Positions 19,201-27,035 of a DNA stretch of 64,000 bases are shown here, in pieces. The translations under genes and the position numbers were made by a program. Under the pieces are notes generated by a model. It searched no databases. It was given only the letters and a program-made list of their open reading frames with translations, and was not told where the DNA came from. Numbering within the stretch: the stretch's first letter is position 1; every line of letters starts with the position of its first letter. This DNA is from Mycolicibacter sp. MU0083. GTDB taxonomy: Bacteria > Actinomycetota > Actinomycetes > Mycobacteriales > Mycobacteriaceae. The stretch is taken from positions 434,001 to 498,000 of the forward strand of contig NZ_OY726394.1 of the NCBI RefSeq assembly GCF_963378075.1, in the 5' to 3' direction.

Positions 19201-21597
19201 ACCGCCCCGACCGAGTTCGTCGCGCCCCGCGACCACACCGAGGAGGTGCTCGCCGAGATCTGGCGCGAGGTCCTCGACGTGGAACGGGTCGGGGTCACCG
19301 ACGACTTCTTCGCCCTCGGCGGCGCGTCGACCCAGGCCCTGGAGGTCGCGGTCCGGGTCGGCGAACACGGCCTGGAGCTGCGGCCCGAATCGCTGTTCGT
19401 CTACGGCACCATCGCCGAGCTGGCCGCCGAGTTCGGTCCGATCGGCGCCACCGCCGAGACCGGGCCGGTGGCCCCGTCGGCCGCGACACCGCCGCCGGCG
19501 CAGCCCGAACCCGCGGTGGTCGCTCCCGCGGCGTCGAAACCCGTTGCCGCACCGGTGGTCAAGCCCGCGCAGACCGGCCCGGCCCGCAATATCGTGATCG
19601 AGAGCCTGGGGGTGTACCTGCCGCCGCGGGTGGTCTCCACCGACCAGGTGTTGGCGGACTGCGTCAACGAGGTGAAGATCCCGCTGGAACGGCTCACCGG
19701 GATCAAGAACCGGCGGATGGCCGGTCAGGACGAGTTCTCGATCGATCTGGGCCGCAAGGCGATCGCTGACGCGCTGTCCCGGTCGAGTTACGCGCCCGAA
19801 GAGATCGACCTGCTCATCGCCTGCAACATCTCCCGCTGCGACGGACCCGAGCACATGTTCACCTTCGAGCCCAGCACCGCCTCGCAGCTGCGCGACGAAC
19901 TGGGCTTGACCAACGCGGTCTGCTTCGACATCAACAACGCCTGCGCGGGCATGTTCACCGGGGTGAGCGTCGCCCAGGACTTCCTCAAGACCGGCCTGGT
20001 GCGCAACGCGCTGGTGTTCAGCGGCGAATACATCAGCCACATCACCGAAACCGCGCAGCAGGAGATCGAAAGCGCGATGGACCCGCGGTTGGCCTGCCTG
20101 ACCGTCGGCGACGCCGGCGCCGCCGCGGTGCTGGAACTGGGGCCCAACGACCGGGTCGGCTTCCACGACCTGGACCTGGCCACGTTCAGCGAGTTCGCCA
20201 AGCTGTGCATCGCCAAGGCCACCGAGGGCGCGCACGGCGGCGCCATCATGGTCACCGACTCGGTCACCCAGACCGCGATCGCGGTGAAGCACTCGGTGCC
20301 GTACGTGGCGGCGGTGATGCAGCGGCACGGGTGGCGTCCCGAGACCGCCGACCAACTGCTGATGCACCAGACCTCCGAGGCGTCGATCAACGACGCGATC
20401 CTGACCATCAACCGGGTCTTCGGTGCCGGTGCGGCCAGCCGGGCCAACACGATCTGCAACCTGGCGGAGCGCGGGAACACCGCGACCACAACGCATTTCG
20501 TGGCGCTGTATGACTACATCACCGCGGGCCGGATCAACTCCGGTGACAACGTGGTGCTGTCCATCACTGGGTCCGGGCAGACCATCGGCACCGGCCTGTA
20601 CACCTTCGACGACCTGCCGGACCGGATGCGCCGCGCCGCCGGCGGTGCGACCCGGGGAGCCCGCGGCGGCCGCTCCGGTGCCAACCGCAAGGAGTTGCCG
20701 GCGACACCGCGGGTGCGCATCGACGGGATCGGATTGGTTCCGTCCGGGTCGGCAACGCCCAGTTCGATCCAGTTCGCGACCGACGCCGCCGCGGCCTGCC
20801 TGGCCGACAGTGGGGTGCCGGCGTCCGAGATCGGCCTGATGATCCACGCCGGCATCTACCGCGACGACTTCCTGTCCGAGCCGGCGGTGGCGACCCTGGT
20901 CGCCGGCGAGGTCGGGATCAACGCCGAGCCGGAATCCGCCGACGCCCCTAAGACGTTCGCCTTCGACGTCCTCAACGGCGCGGTCGGTTTCCTCAACGGC
21001 TGCCACATCGCCGCGGGCATGATCGGCGCCGGCCGGACCGGCCACGCCATGGTGCTGGCCTCCGAGGTGGAGAACAACGCGCCGGAGAGCGGATACACCC
21101 GCAACGGCATCACCGAGACCGGCTCGGCGATCATGCTCAGCGCCAGCCACGGGCCGGAGGGATTCGGCCGGTTCGTCTTCGGCCACCACCCCGAGCACCG
21201 GGCGGCACTGCGGACCTACACCCGGGAAAGCGACGGCCGGATGTGGCTGCGGGTGGACCGCGACCCGAACCTGGCCGCGATCTACGTGAGCTGCCTGCCG
21301 GCGACGGTCAAGGAACTGCTGACACTGGAGGGCCTGGAGCCCGAGGACATCGCACTGGTCTTCCCGCCGTATCTGCCCGGCGCCGCCCTCGACGACCTGG
21401 CCGCGCACATCGGGGTGGACCGGTCACGGTTCGTCGACCTCGAGGCGCAGGGCTTCACCAGTGACCCGTTCACCTCGACGCTGCCCTACCAGATCGCCGA
21501 CGCCCGCCGGCGCGGCCTGGTCAAGCCGGGCGACGTCGCGCTGATCATGGCGGCCGGTTCCGGTGTCGAGGTCGGCGCCACCACGTACCGGTTCTGA
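16204..21597 (+). CDS. NRPS module (C-A-PCP) fused to two KAS III/OleA-like domains
   Basis: This 1797-residue fusion has a condensation domain (~40-450; HHIAVDF near 163, with Phe where HHxxxDG has Gly), an adenylation domain (~470-990; YTSGSTGTPKGA near 647) and a PCP (Ser1042 in LGGAST). The binding-pocket residues D694-P695-W698-H737-F762-S764-L787-I795-D796-K985 read like the serine code, with Pro at the second position. After an Ala/Pro linker comes a KAS III-like domain (~1127-1470) with Cys1247 (INNACAGMF), His1388 (LMHQTS), Asn1425 (RGNTATTT) and Glu1222 in FEPSTAS. A second KAS III-like domain (~1503-1797) has Ala1593 for Cys, no His or Asn, but keeps Glu1559 in LSEPAVA. It has no thioesterase. 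GGAGG precedes the ATG. Confidence 0.88.
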   Translation: MTDLPGMPADIANLSPEKKRELLAKLLMEKARNAASEHELSYGQRSMWFMHRIAPDSPAYTVGYAGRIRGALDVPALERAAQALVDRHPMLRTTYTERDGQPVALVHAHWPVRIATHRIGADAGELDQWIQTEIDRPFDLRTGPVLRLTLLARPDDHVLVLTVHHIAVDFWSIDIILDELRALYAAEHGAPAPELTADRYVDYAAQQSAMLAGPEGERLWEYWQQTLTGELPTLALPTDRPRPAIQTYDGALHRFSIDADVTAGLKQVARNVGATPYMTLLAAYAVLLHRYSGQDDLVIGSPFACRDRAGLMGMVGYVTNPLPLRVDVGGDPTFAALLGQVKDAVLGAIGHQEYPLPLLVERLRPVRDAARSPLFQVSFAWQQVRLFEDGAEAGDGVLPLETLYIGQGGSPFDITMQVGEQDDELQVALQYNTDLFDGATIEALGQHFALLLTGLVQPGAADAPVSQVSLLTDTERAALAAWNDTAVDYPASTAPLLLHEMVAATAARTPDAVAVSYDGRDIGYAELDRRANGLAHRLRGFGVGTGAGPTVVPVLMERSEDLVIALLGVLKAGGVFLPLDPAQPTGRLEAMLADIPEAPVCVTHRDQLPHVPTGFTGARLCLDQPGAVPAEEPRAPESTGADLAYLMYTSGSTGTPKGALNTHAGIRNRLLWMQDAYGLTAQDRVLHKTPINFDPFVWEIFWPLTVGARVVIAKPEGHKDAAYLARTIVEQRVTTMHFVPSMLRRFLSEPESASCTGLRRVFCSGEALTADLRDAFFAALSAELYNLYGPTEAAIDVTHFHCVRGVSDPVIPIGRPIANIAIHLLDAAGNPVPVGVPGELHIGGVGVARGYLNRPEATAAAFSDDPFSSVPGALLYRTGDLARYRPDGNIEYLGRRDDQIKINGFRIELGEVEAAVAKHPGIVESAVVARKDAGGNTQLIAHVVPVAAMPGTAELRRFLLDLVPAAMVPAVFRATDLLPLSASGKVDRRALLALDNDLDTAPTEFVAPRDHTEEVLAEIWREVLDVERVGVTDDFFALGGASTQALEVAVRVGEHGLELRPESLFVYGTIAELAAEFGPIGATAETGPVAPSAATPPPAQPEPAVVAPAASKPVAAPVVKPAQTGPARNIVIESLGVYLPPRVVSTDQVLADCVNEVKIPLERLTGIKNRRMAGQDEFSIDLGRKAIADALSRSSYAPEEIDLLIACNISRCDGPEHMFTFEPSTASQLRDELGLTNAVCFDINNACAGMFTGVSVAQDFLKTGLVRNALVFSGEYISHITETAQQEIESAMDPRLACLTVGDAGAAAVLELGPNDRVGFHDLDLATFSEFAKLCIAKATEGAHGGAIMVTDSVTQTAIAVKHSVPYVAAVMQRHGWRPETADQLLMHQTSEASINDAILTINRVFGAGAASRANTICNLAERGNTATTTHFVALYDYITAGRINSGDNVVLSITGSGQTIGTGLYTFDDLPDRMRRAAGGATRGARGGRSGANRKELPATPRVRIDGIGLVPSGSATPSSIQFATDAAAACLADSGVPASEIGLMIHAGIYRDDFLSEPAVATLVAGEVGINAEPESADAPKTFAFDVLNGAVGFLNGCHIAAGMIGAGRTGHAMVLASEVENNAPESGYTRNGITETGSAIMLSASHGPEGFGRFVFGHHPEHRAALRTYTRESDGRMWLRVDRDPNLAAIYVSCLPATVKELLTLEGLEPEDIALVFPPYLPGAALDDLAAHIGVDRSRFVDLEAQGFTSDPFTSTLPYQIADARRRGLVKPGDVALIMAAGSGVEVGATTYRF

Positions 21598-21602
21598 TCG
21601 GC

Positions 21603-22592
21603 ATGCGCGCTTTCGTCACCGGGGGAACCGGATTCGTCGGTTCGAACCTGGTAGCCGCACTGCTGCAGCGCGGCATGCAGGTGCGGGTGCTGCGCCGGGC
21701 GACCTCGCCGATGGCGGCACTGCAGGGCCTGGACTGCGAGACCTACACCGGTGACGTCAACGACGGCGTCGAGGCGCTCACCGAGGCGATGGCCGACTGC
21801 GACTGGGTGTTTCACACCGCGGCGATCTCCGACTACTGGCGCTACCGCACCCAGACCCGGCTGTACCGCACCAACGTCGACGGCACCCGCGACATGGCCG
21901 AGGCCGCCCGCCGGGCCGGAGTCAAGCGCTTCGTCTACACCAGTTCCCTTGCTTCGCTAGGGGTTCCGGAGCGCGGTCGGCTGCTGGTCGAGACCGACGA
22001 GTTCAACATCCGGCCCCGCCAGTTCCCCTATGCGCACAGCAAGCACCTCGCCGAGATCGAACTGCAGAAGGCCGTCGCGGCAGGTCTGCCGGTGGTGATC
22101 GTCAACCCGTCTGCGGTCATCGGGCCCCGTGACGTCAACCGGATCGCCAGCGCCATGCTGGTCGAGGCGAAGAACGGCCGGCTGTGGTTCGCCGCACCCG
22201 GCGGCACCAACTTCGTGTCGGTGGACGATGTGGTGGCCGGGCACATCGCCGCCGCCGAGCAGGGACGGATCGGCGAACGCTACATCCTCGCCGGCGAGAA
22301 CCTGCTGTTCCGTGACGCATTCACCGTCGCCAACGAGATCTTCGGCCGGCGTCCGCCGTCGGTCATGCTGCCGCGCTGGTTCATCCCGATGGCCGCGGCG
22401 GGCGTCAGCGTCGCCCGCGCCGTGGTGGGACCGCGACTGCCGATCGACGCCCGCCAGATGCGGCTGTCGACGCAGGAGATCTTCGCCGACGCGTCCAAGT
22501 CCCGCACCGAGCTGGGCGTGCCGTTCACCCCGTTCGCCACCGCACTGCGTGCCGGCTACGAGTGGTATCTCGACAACGGGTATCTGGACTAG
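21603..22592 (+). CDS. NAD(P)-dependent extended SDR (OleD/LstD or dihydroflavonol-reductase-like)
   Basis: A 329-residue Rossmann reductase, third gene of the assembly-line operon, starting 5 bp after the NRPS stop. The cofactor loop is TGGTGFVGSN at residues 6-15; the catalytic dyad is Tyr143/Lys147 in YAHSK with a Ser/Thr pair in VYTSSLASLG. It belongs to the 3-beta-hydroxysteroid dehydrogenase/DFR/epimerase group, which includes the beta-keto-acid reductases OleD, NltD and LstD paired with OleA-type thiolases. Reduction of the keto group made by the fused KAS III pair is an inference from context; an unrelated epimerase role is possible. Confidence 0.75.
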   Translation: MRAFVTGGTGFVGSNLVAALLQRGMQVRVLRRATSPMAALQGLDCETYTGDVNDGVEALTEAMADCDWVFHTAAISDYWRYRTQTRLYRTNVDGTRDMAEAARRAGVKRFVYTSSLASLGVPERGRLLVETDEFNIRPRQFPYAHSKHLAEIELQKAVAAGLPVVIVNPSAVIGPRDVNRIASAMLVEAKNGRLWFAAPGGTNFVSVDDVVAGHIAAAEQGRIGERYILAGENLLFRDAFTVANEIFGRRPPSVMLPRWFIPMAAAGVSVARAVVGPRLPIDARQMRLSTQEIFADASKSRTELGVPFTPFATALRAGYEWYLDNGYLD

Positions 22593-22601
22593 TCGCCGAC
22601 A

Positions 22602-23978
22602 CTAGGGGACGCCGTCGGAATCCTCGTCATTACCACTGTCCTGCAATAGTTTTTCCGGGTGGTGGTAGTAGTTGATGCGGGGTTGGCCGTGGTCGCGGTT
22701 CCGCGGTGGGATGGTTTCGGTGCTTCCGTCTCGGCGTTTGCGGGTTCTCCAGCCGCCGGTGGTGATCAGGTGGTGGTGTGGGCGGCACCGCAGAGACAAC
22801 TCGTGGACATCGGTGCGGGGGCTGATCGCGTAGTCGGTGTCATGGTGGACTTCGCAGCCGTACCCGGGCACCGTGCAGCCCGGATGTCCACACCCACGCT
22901 CTTTGGCATACAGCACGATGCGCTGTGCCGGCGAGGCCAACCGCTTGGTGTGAAACAACGCCAGTTCCTTGGCCCCGGAGTAGATCCGCAGATAGTGATG
23001 GGCATGCGAGGCCATCGCGACCACATCGGTCATGGGCAACCACGAACCCCCACCGGTGGTGGCGGTGCCGGTGCCGGCCTGCAAATCGGCCAGGGTGGTC
23101 GAGACGATGATGGTGGCCGGTAGCCCGTTGTGCTGCCCGAGCTCCCCCGACGCCAACAACCAGCGGCCCATCGCGGTCATCGCATCATGCGCACGTTGCG
23201 GTGCACTACGGGTATCGGCGTCGATCGCCGCTTGGCTCGGCGTGCCCTTGGTGCACGGGCTGGGGTCGGCCGGGTTGCACTTGCCGGGGGCGGCCCAGCA
23301 GGCCATCACCGCGTCCCAGGTCGCCCGGGCCTGAGGGTCTAGGAATCCTTTGATCGGGGTCATGCCGTCGCGGCCCTGCGCCCCGAGCACGATGCCGCGG
23401 CGCCGGGCCCGATCGTCATCGGAGTAATTGCCGTCGGGATGTAGGTGATCGGCGAGGCGCTGCGCCAGTTTCGCCAGCTCGTCGGGGCGACACCGCCCGG
23501 CCACCGCCGCCAGATGCTGCTCGGCCTGGGCCAAGGTTCCGGCATCGATGCTCTCGGGTAGGTAGTCGAAGAAGGAGCGGATCACCGCGATGTGGTCCCG
23601 CCCGATGGTGCCGTCACGCTGCGCGCCTGCCACACGGGCCCGTACCGGCTCCAACGGTTCGCCGGTCATCGCCCGGCGTGGCCCCAGCTCGGCGGCCTCG
23701 GTGATCCGGCGGCCGGCTTCCCCGCGGGTCAGATGCAATCGGTCGGCCAGCACCCAGCGGGGTTTGCCCCCGATCTCGACGGGATCGGCGGCGGCCACCC
23801 GGTTGACCATCGCATGTTCAAAGGCCGGTAGCCGGCGCCGCAGCATCTCGCAGCGCTGCAGCAAAGCCAAGCACTCCCGGGGCGGCAAACCCTCGATGTC
23901 ACAGTCCAACGCCCGATCCAGATCAGCGTTCAGCGCATCGAGAACCTCCACGACCCCCGAGCAATTATTCGAACGCAT
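22602..23978 (-). CDS. REP13E12-family DUF222/HNH endonuclease-like protein
   Basis: A 458-residue protein of the 13E12 repeat family common in mycobacteria. The N-terminal ~300 residues are DUF222; the C-terminal HNH domain has zinc-type cysteines (CGHPGC), CEVHHDTDY and LRCRPHHH. The family is multicopy, associated with mobile DNA and used as a phage integration target in M. tuberculosis, but its function is unproven. It converges on the SDR gene with 9 bp between stops and flanks the PKS/NRPS island. The ATG at 23978 follows a minus-strand TAGAGT by 6 nt, suggesting a leaderless transcript. Confidence 0.85.
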   Translation of the reverse strand: MRSNNCSGVVEVLDALNADLDRALDCDIEGLPPRECLALLQRCEMLRRRLPAFEHAMVNRVAAADPVEIGGKPRWVLADRLHLTRGEAGRRITEAAELGPRRAMTGEPLEPVRARVAGAQRDGTIGRDHIAVIRSFFDYLPESIDAGTLAQAEQHLAAVAGRCRPDELAKLAQRLADHLHPDGNYSDDDRARRRGIVLGAQGRDGMTPIKGFLDPQARATWDAVMACWAAPGKCNPADPSPCTKGTPSQAAIDADTRSAPQRAHDAMTAMGRWLLASGELGQHNGLPATIIVSTTLADLQAGTGTATTGGGSWLPMTDVVAMASHAHHYLRIYSGAKELALFHTKRLASPAQRIVLYAKERGCGHPGCTVPGYGCEVHHDTDYAISPRTDVHELSLRCRPHHHLITTGGWRTRKRRDGSTETIPPRNRDHGQPRINYYHHPEKLLQDSGNDEDSDGVP

Positions 23979-23984
23979 GTGCTA

Positions 23985-23990
23985 ACTCTA
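23985..23990 (-). promoter_or_regulatory. -10 hexamer for the DUF222/HNH gene
   Basis: Minus-strand TAGAGT (TANNNT) ends 6 nt before the ATG at 23978, predicting a leaderless mRNA. Confidence 0.45.
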
Positions 23991-24098
23991 GCGCCGCCCT
24001 CTGACAAGATGGCCGACCTCAAAACCGCGGTGACGCAAGTGAAAACAGAGATTTCTGAGGCGGGAACCGTGGACGCTCCCGCGACCGCGCCCGGGTCG

Positions 24099-25544
24099 CT
24101 ATCCCACCTGCGACAGCAGCGCCTCGGTCGGCGGGCGCCGGTGCGCCCACGGCTGCACCGCTTCGATCTGCGCGGCCAGCGACACCAGGGTGGCCTCGTC
24201 GTTGGCGCGGGCCACCAGATGCACCGCCTCGGGCACCCCGTCGGCGGCGAGACCGGTCGGCACCGAGAGGGCCGGCTGCCCGCTGTAGCACTGCGGGAAG
24301 GTGAACGGGATGAACCGCAGCATCTTCAGCATGGCCCGAGTCGGCCCGAGGCCCTCGAAATACCCGACCCGCACCGGCGGGATCGCCAGCACCGGGGTCA
24401 TCAGAATGTCGAAATCGGCAATCCTGCGCTGCGACCGTGCGGTGATACGCGGCTCGGCGGCCACCGCCCAGCGGGCCAGCCAGTCCGGGACCAGCTTGCT
24501 GGTGCGGGCCTCGGCCTGCATACGTCGTTCCAGCAGTTCGGTTTTCGGCAGTTTCTCGATCTCGTGGGCGAACCCGTTCATGAACAACGCCAGCACGGAC
24601 GCGATACCCACCACCGGATAGATCGGGTCGCGTTCGATCACCTCGTGGCCCAGCGACCGCAACAGCTCCGCGGTCTCCAGCACCGGGCGCCGAACCTCAT
24701 CGCTGATCGGAACCGGCACAACGGGTTTGAACGACATCGCGATCCGCAGCGGCCGGGGAGCGGACCGCAGGACGTCCATCAGCGGAGGCGCCGGCGGGGG
24801 AGAGGGGATCTCGTCGTCGGGCTCGGCACCGGTCATCGCGTCGTGCAGCAACGCGGCGTCGACGACGGTGCGGGCCAGCGGACCGATGTGGTTGAGCCCG
24901 TGGAAGCGGTAGGCGCGTTCCGGCGACTCCATGGTGCTGACCCGGCCGCGCTGGCCCTTCAACCCGACCAGCCCGCAGCAGGCCGCCGGAATGCGGACCG
25001 AGCCGCCGCTGTCGCTGCCGGTCGCCCCGGGCACCATCCCGGCCGCCACCGCGGCCGCCGAACCGCCACTGGAACCGCCCGGCGTCCGGTAGAGGTCCCA
25101 CGGGTTGCGGGTCACCCCCCAGGTCGCCGACTCACACACCGGGTAGGCGCCGAACTCGGAGAGGTGGGTCTTGCCGATGATCACCGCGCCGGCAGCCCGC
25201 AGCCGACGCACCGCGGCGCTGTCGGTGCTCGCCGGCCCGGTGTCGATCCCGGTGCCGCACATGGAGGAAACGCCGGCCACATCGGTGTCGTCCTTGACCG
25301 CGATCGGCACCCCGGCCAGCGGCAGCACCTCCCCGGCCGCCAGTCGCCGTTCCACCTCGGCGGCCTCGGCCATCGCACGCTCACCCAACACGGTGCGGAA
25401 CACGTTCAGCACCGGGTCCAGCCGGGCGATCCGGTCCAGGTACAGCGTCACCAGCTCGCGCGGCGCCACCTCGCGCTCGCGCACCAACTGCGCCAAACGC
25501 GCGACGCCGGCGAAGGCCAACTCATCATCGTGCGCGGCAGGCAT
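24099..25544 (-). CDS. Amidase-signature family hydrolase
   Basis: A 481-residue amidase with the Ser-cisSer-Lys triad regions visible: Lys in PIAVKDDTD (about residue 83), the Gly/Ser stretch [14 protein letters not shown] (about 155) and the nucleophile region [13 protein letters not shown] (about 180). It hydrolyses carboxylic amides or carbamoyl groups; the substrate cannot be told. The frame is open to 25619, but ATG 25544 is preferred because GGAAAGGAC precedes it and homology starts nearby. The next upstream gene on the same strand, a flavin oxidoreductase, ends 93 bp before it. Confidence 0.85.
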   Translation of the reverse strand: MPAAHDDELAFAGVARLAQLVREREVAPRELVTLYLDRIARLDPVLNVFRTVLGERAMAEAAEVERRLAAGEVLPLAGVPIAVKDDTDVAGVSSMCGTGIDTGPASTDSAAVRRLRAAGAVIIGKTHLSEFGAYPVCESATWGVTRNPWDLYRTPGGSSGGSAAAVAAGMVPGATGSDSGGSVRIPAACCGLVGLKGQRGRVSTMESPERAYRFHGLNHIGPLARTVVDAALLHDAMTGAEPDDEIPSPPPAPPLMDVLRSAPRPLRIAMSFKPVVPVPISDEVRRPVLETAELLRSLGHEVIERDPIYPVVGIASVLALFMNGFAHEIEKLPKTELLERRMQAEARTSKLVPDWLARWAVAAEPRITARSQRRIADFDILMTPVLAIPPVRVGYFEGLGPTRAMLKMLRFIPFTFPQCYSGQPALSVPTGLAADGVPEAVHLVARANDEATLVSLAAQIEAVQPWAHRRPPTEALLSQVG

Positions 25545-25637
25545 CCTGTCGTCCTTTCCCCCGCGGACAACAATACCGACCGTGCGCTGCGTAAACGTGT
25601 GTCCGCGTTGGCGACACACTAAGAACTGCGGGCGGGC

Positions 25638-27005
25638 TCAGTTCCCGGCGGCGGGCTCGATATTGTGGTTGAGGGTGAACCGGTTGTCCGGGTCCAGACG
25701 TGCCTTGAGCTCGGCCAGGCGCCGGTAGCCGGCGTCGCCGAACGTCGCGCGGATGCGGTCCTGGCCTTCGTCCCCGACGAAGTTCAGGTAGGCGCTCGCC
25801 GGACCCAGCGGCCGCAGGATCTCGAAGGCCTGCCGGGCCCACGCCGTGCAGCGGGCACTCTCGGCGGGATCGGTCCACGTCGCCATCAGGTGAATGATGT
25901 ACGGGTGCTGGCGGGCGGTGATCGCCGTGGACTCCGCGGGCACCCGGCTGGCGTACCCGCCGAGCCGGATCAGGTGCAGGCGGGTCTGCGTCGACGGACG
26001 TGAGCGCCCCAGCAGCGCGATGCGGCGGATGGCTTCGTCGGTGAGTTCGGTGACGAACAGCGACTTCCAGTAGTTCAGCCAGCCGTAGGGGGCGGTGTAG
26101 TCCAGCGCCTGCTGCCAGGTCGAGTAGTCCAGCGTGTGCTGCACCGCCGTCACCGGTTGGGTCGCCGCGCCGCGGACGTCGAGCAGGGCGCGGACGTCTT
26201 CGCTACCGATCGCGTCGGTCCGCGTCGAACAGGCCAGCACGTTGACCAGTGACTGCCCCGTGCTGAAGTCGCTGGAGAAGTCCAGGATCGACGCCAGGTG
26301 ATCGGGCGCGTTGTCCATCTGGGCGCGGAAGTGTCGCAGGGCCGCCTCGGCGTCGCTGTCGGGGTAGGACTGCACGCCGGCGTTCACCGCGTTCACCGGG
26401 TGCAGGCGCAGCACGAACTGTGCGACGACACCGAAGTTGCCGCCGCCGCCGCGCAGCCCCCACAACACGTCGGCGTTCTCGGTCTCACTGACTGTCATCA
26501 GTTCGCCGGACGGCAACACCAGCGTTGCGCCGATCAGGTTGTCGCAGGTCATACCGTGCGCACGCGACAACCACCCGATGCCGCCGCCCAGCGAGAACCC
26601 GCCGACGCCGGTGGTCGACACCACCCCGCCGGGGCAGGCCAATCCGTGCCTGCTGGTCACCGGGTCCACGTCGCCCCAGGTGGCGCCGGCTTCGACGTAG
26701 GCGACGCGCGCCTCCGGGTCGACCCGCACCCCGCGCAGCCGGGTCAGGTCGATGACGATCCCGCCGTCGGTGGTCGAGTGGCCGGCCACGCTGTGACCTC
26801 CGCTGCGCACCGCGATCTCGGCGCCGGAGGCCACCGCGTACCGGACGGCGGCGACGATGTCGTCGGTCGAACCGCACTGCAGGATCACCTGCGGGCGCTT
26901 GTCGATCAGACCGTTGAAGACCTGACGGACCTCGTCGTAGCGGGCGTCGCCCGGGTAGACGGCGTCGCCGGTGAAACCGGGCACGGTGGGGGCGGTGGCT
27001 GTCAT
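25638..27005 (-). CDS. FAD-linked oxidoreductase, berberine-bridge-enzyme type
   Basis: A 455-residue flavoprotein with a PCMH-type FAD domain and a C-terminal BBE segment (YLNFVGDEG, then YRRLAELKARLDPDNRF). The histidine in RSGGHSVAGHS is the usual site of covalent 8-alpha FAD attachment. The second, cysteinyl attachment site of bicovalent members seems absent: the segment before GGFSLGGGIG reads STTGV. Such enzymes oxidise sugars, alkaloids or other alcohols with oxygen; the substrate is unknown. It lies 30 bp downstream of the ABC permease gene on the same strand, so co-transcription is possible. Confidence 0.85.
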   Translation of the reverse strand: MTATAPTVPGFTGDAVYPGDARYDEVRQVFNGLIDKRPQVILQCGSTDDIVAAVRYAVASGAEIAVRSGGHSVAGHSTTDGGIVIDLTRLRGVRVDPEARVAYVEAGATWGDVDPVTSRHGLACPGGVVSTTGVGGFSLGGGIGWLSRAHGMTCDNLIGATLVLPSGELMTVSETENADVLWGLRGGGGNFGVVAQFVLRLHPVNAVNAGVQSYPDSDAEAALRHFRAQMDNAPDHLASILDFSSDFSTGQSLVNVLACSTRTDAIGSEDVRALLDVRGAATQPVTAVQHTLDYSTWQQALDYTAPYGWLNYWKSLFVTELTDEAIRRIALLGRSRPSTQTRLHLIRLGGYASRVPAESTAITARQHPYIIHLMATWTDPAESARCTAWARQAFEILRPLGPASAYLNFVGDEGQDRIRATFGDAGYRRLAELKARLDPDNRFTLNHNIEPAAGN

Positions 27006-27035
27006 CGCATCCTTAACAGGTCGGTGCGGCGAGGC

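Noticed and set aside
16213..21408. A 1731-codon open frame on the minus strand opposite the NRPS gene (and a 1111-codon one at 9098-12433)
   Set aside because: Composition is Gly/Arg/Gln/Val-rich with no recognisable domain, and these frames mirror codon-position GC bias of the strongly supported plus-strand megasynthases. They are antisense shadows.
9050..22592. A complete beta-lactone (olefin/lipstatin-type) pathway
   Set aside because: No OleC/NltC-like beta-lactone synthetase or OleB is present. The A and FAAL domains show normal NRPS and FAAL motifs, so a beta-lactone product cannot be claimed.
25545..25619. N-terminal 25-residue extension of the amidase (start at 25619)
   Set aside because: The extension has no amidase homology, and a Shine-Dalgarno precedes ATG 25544, so the shorter start is used.
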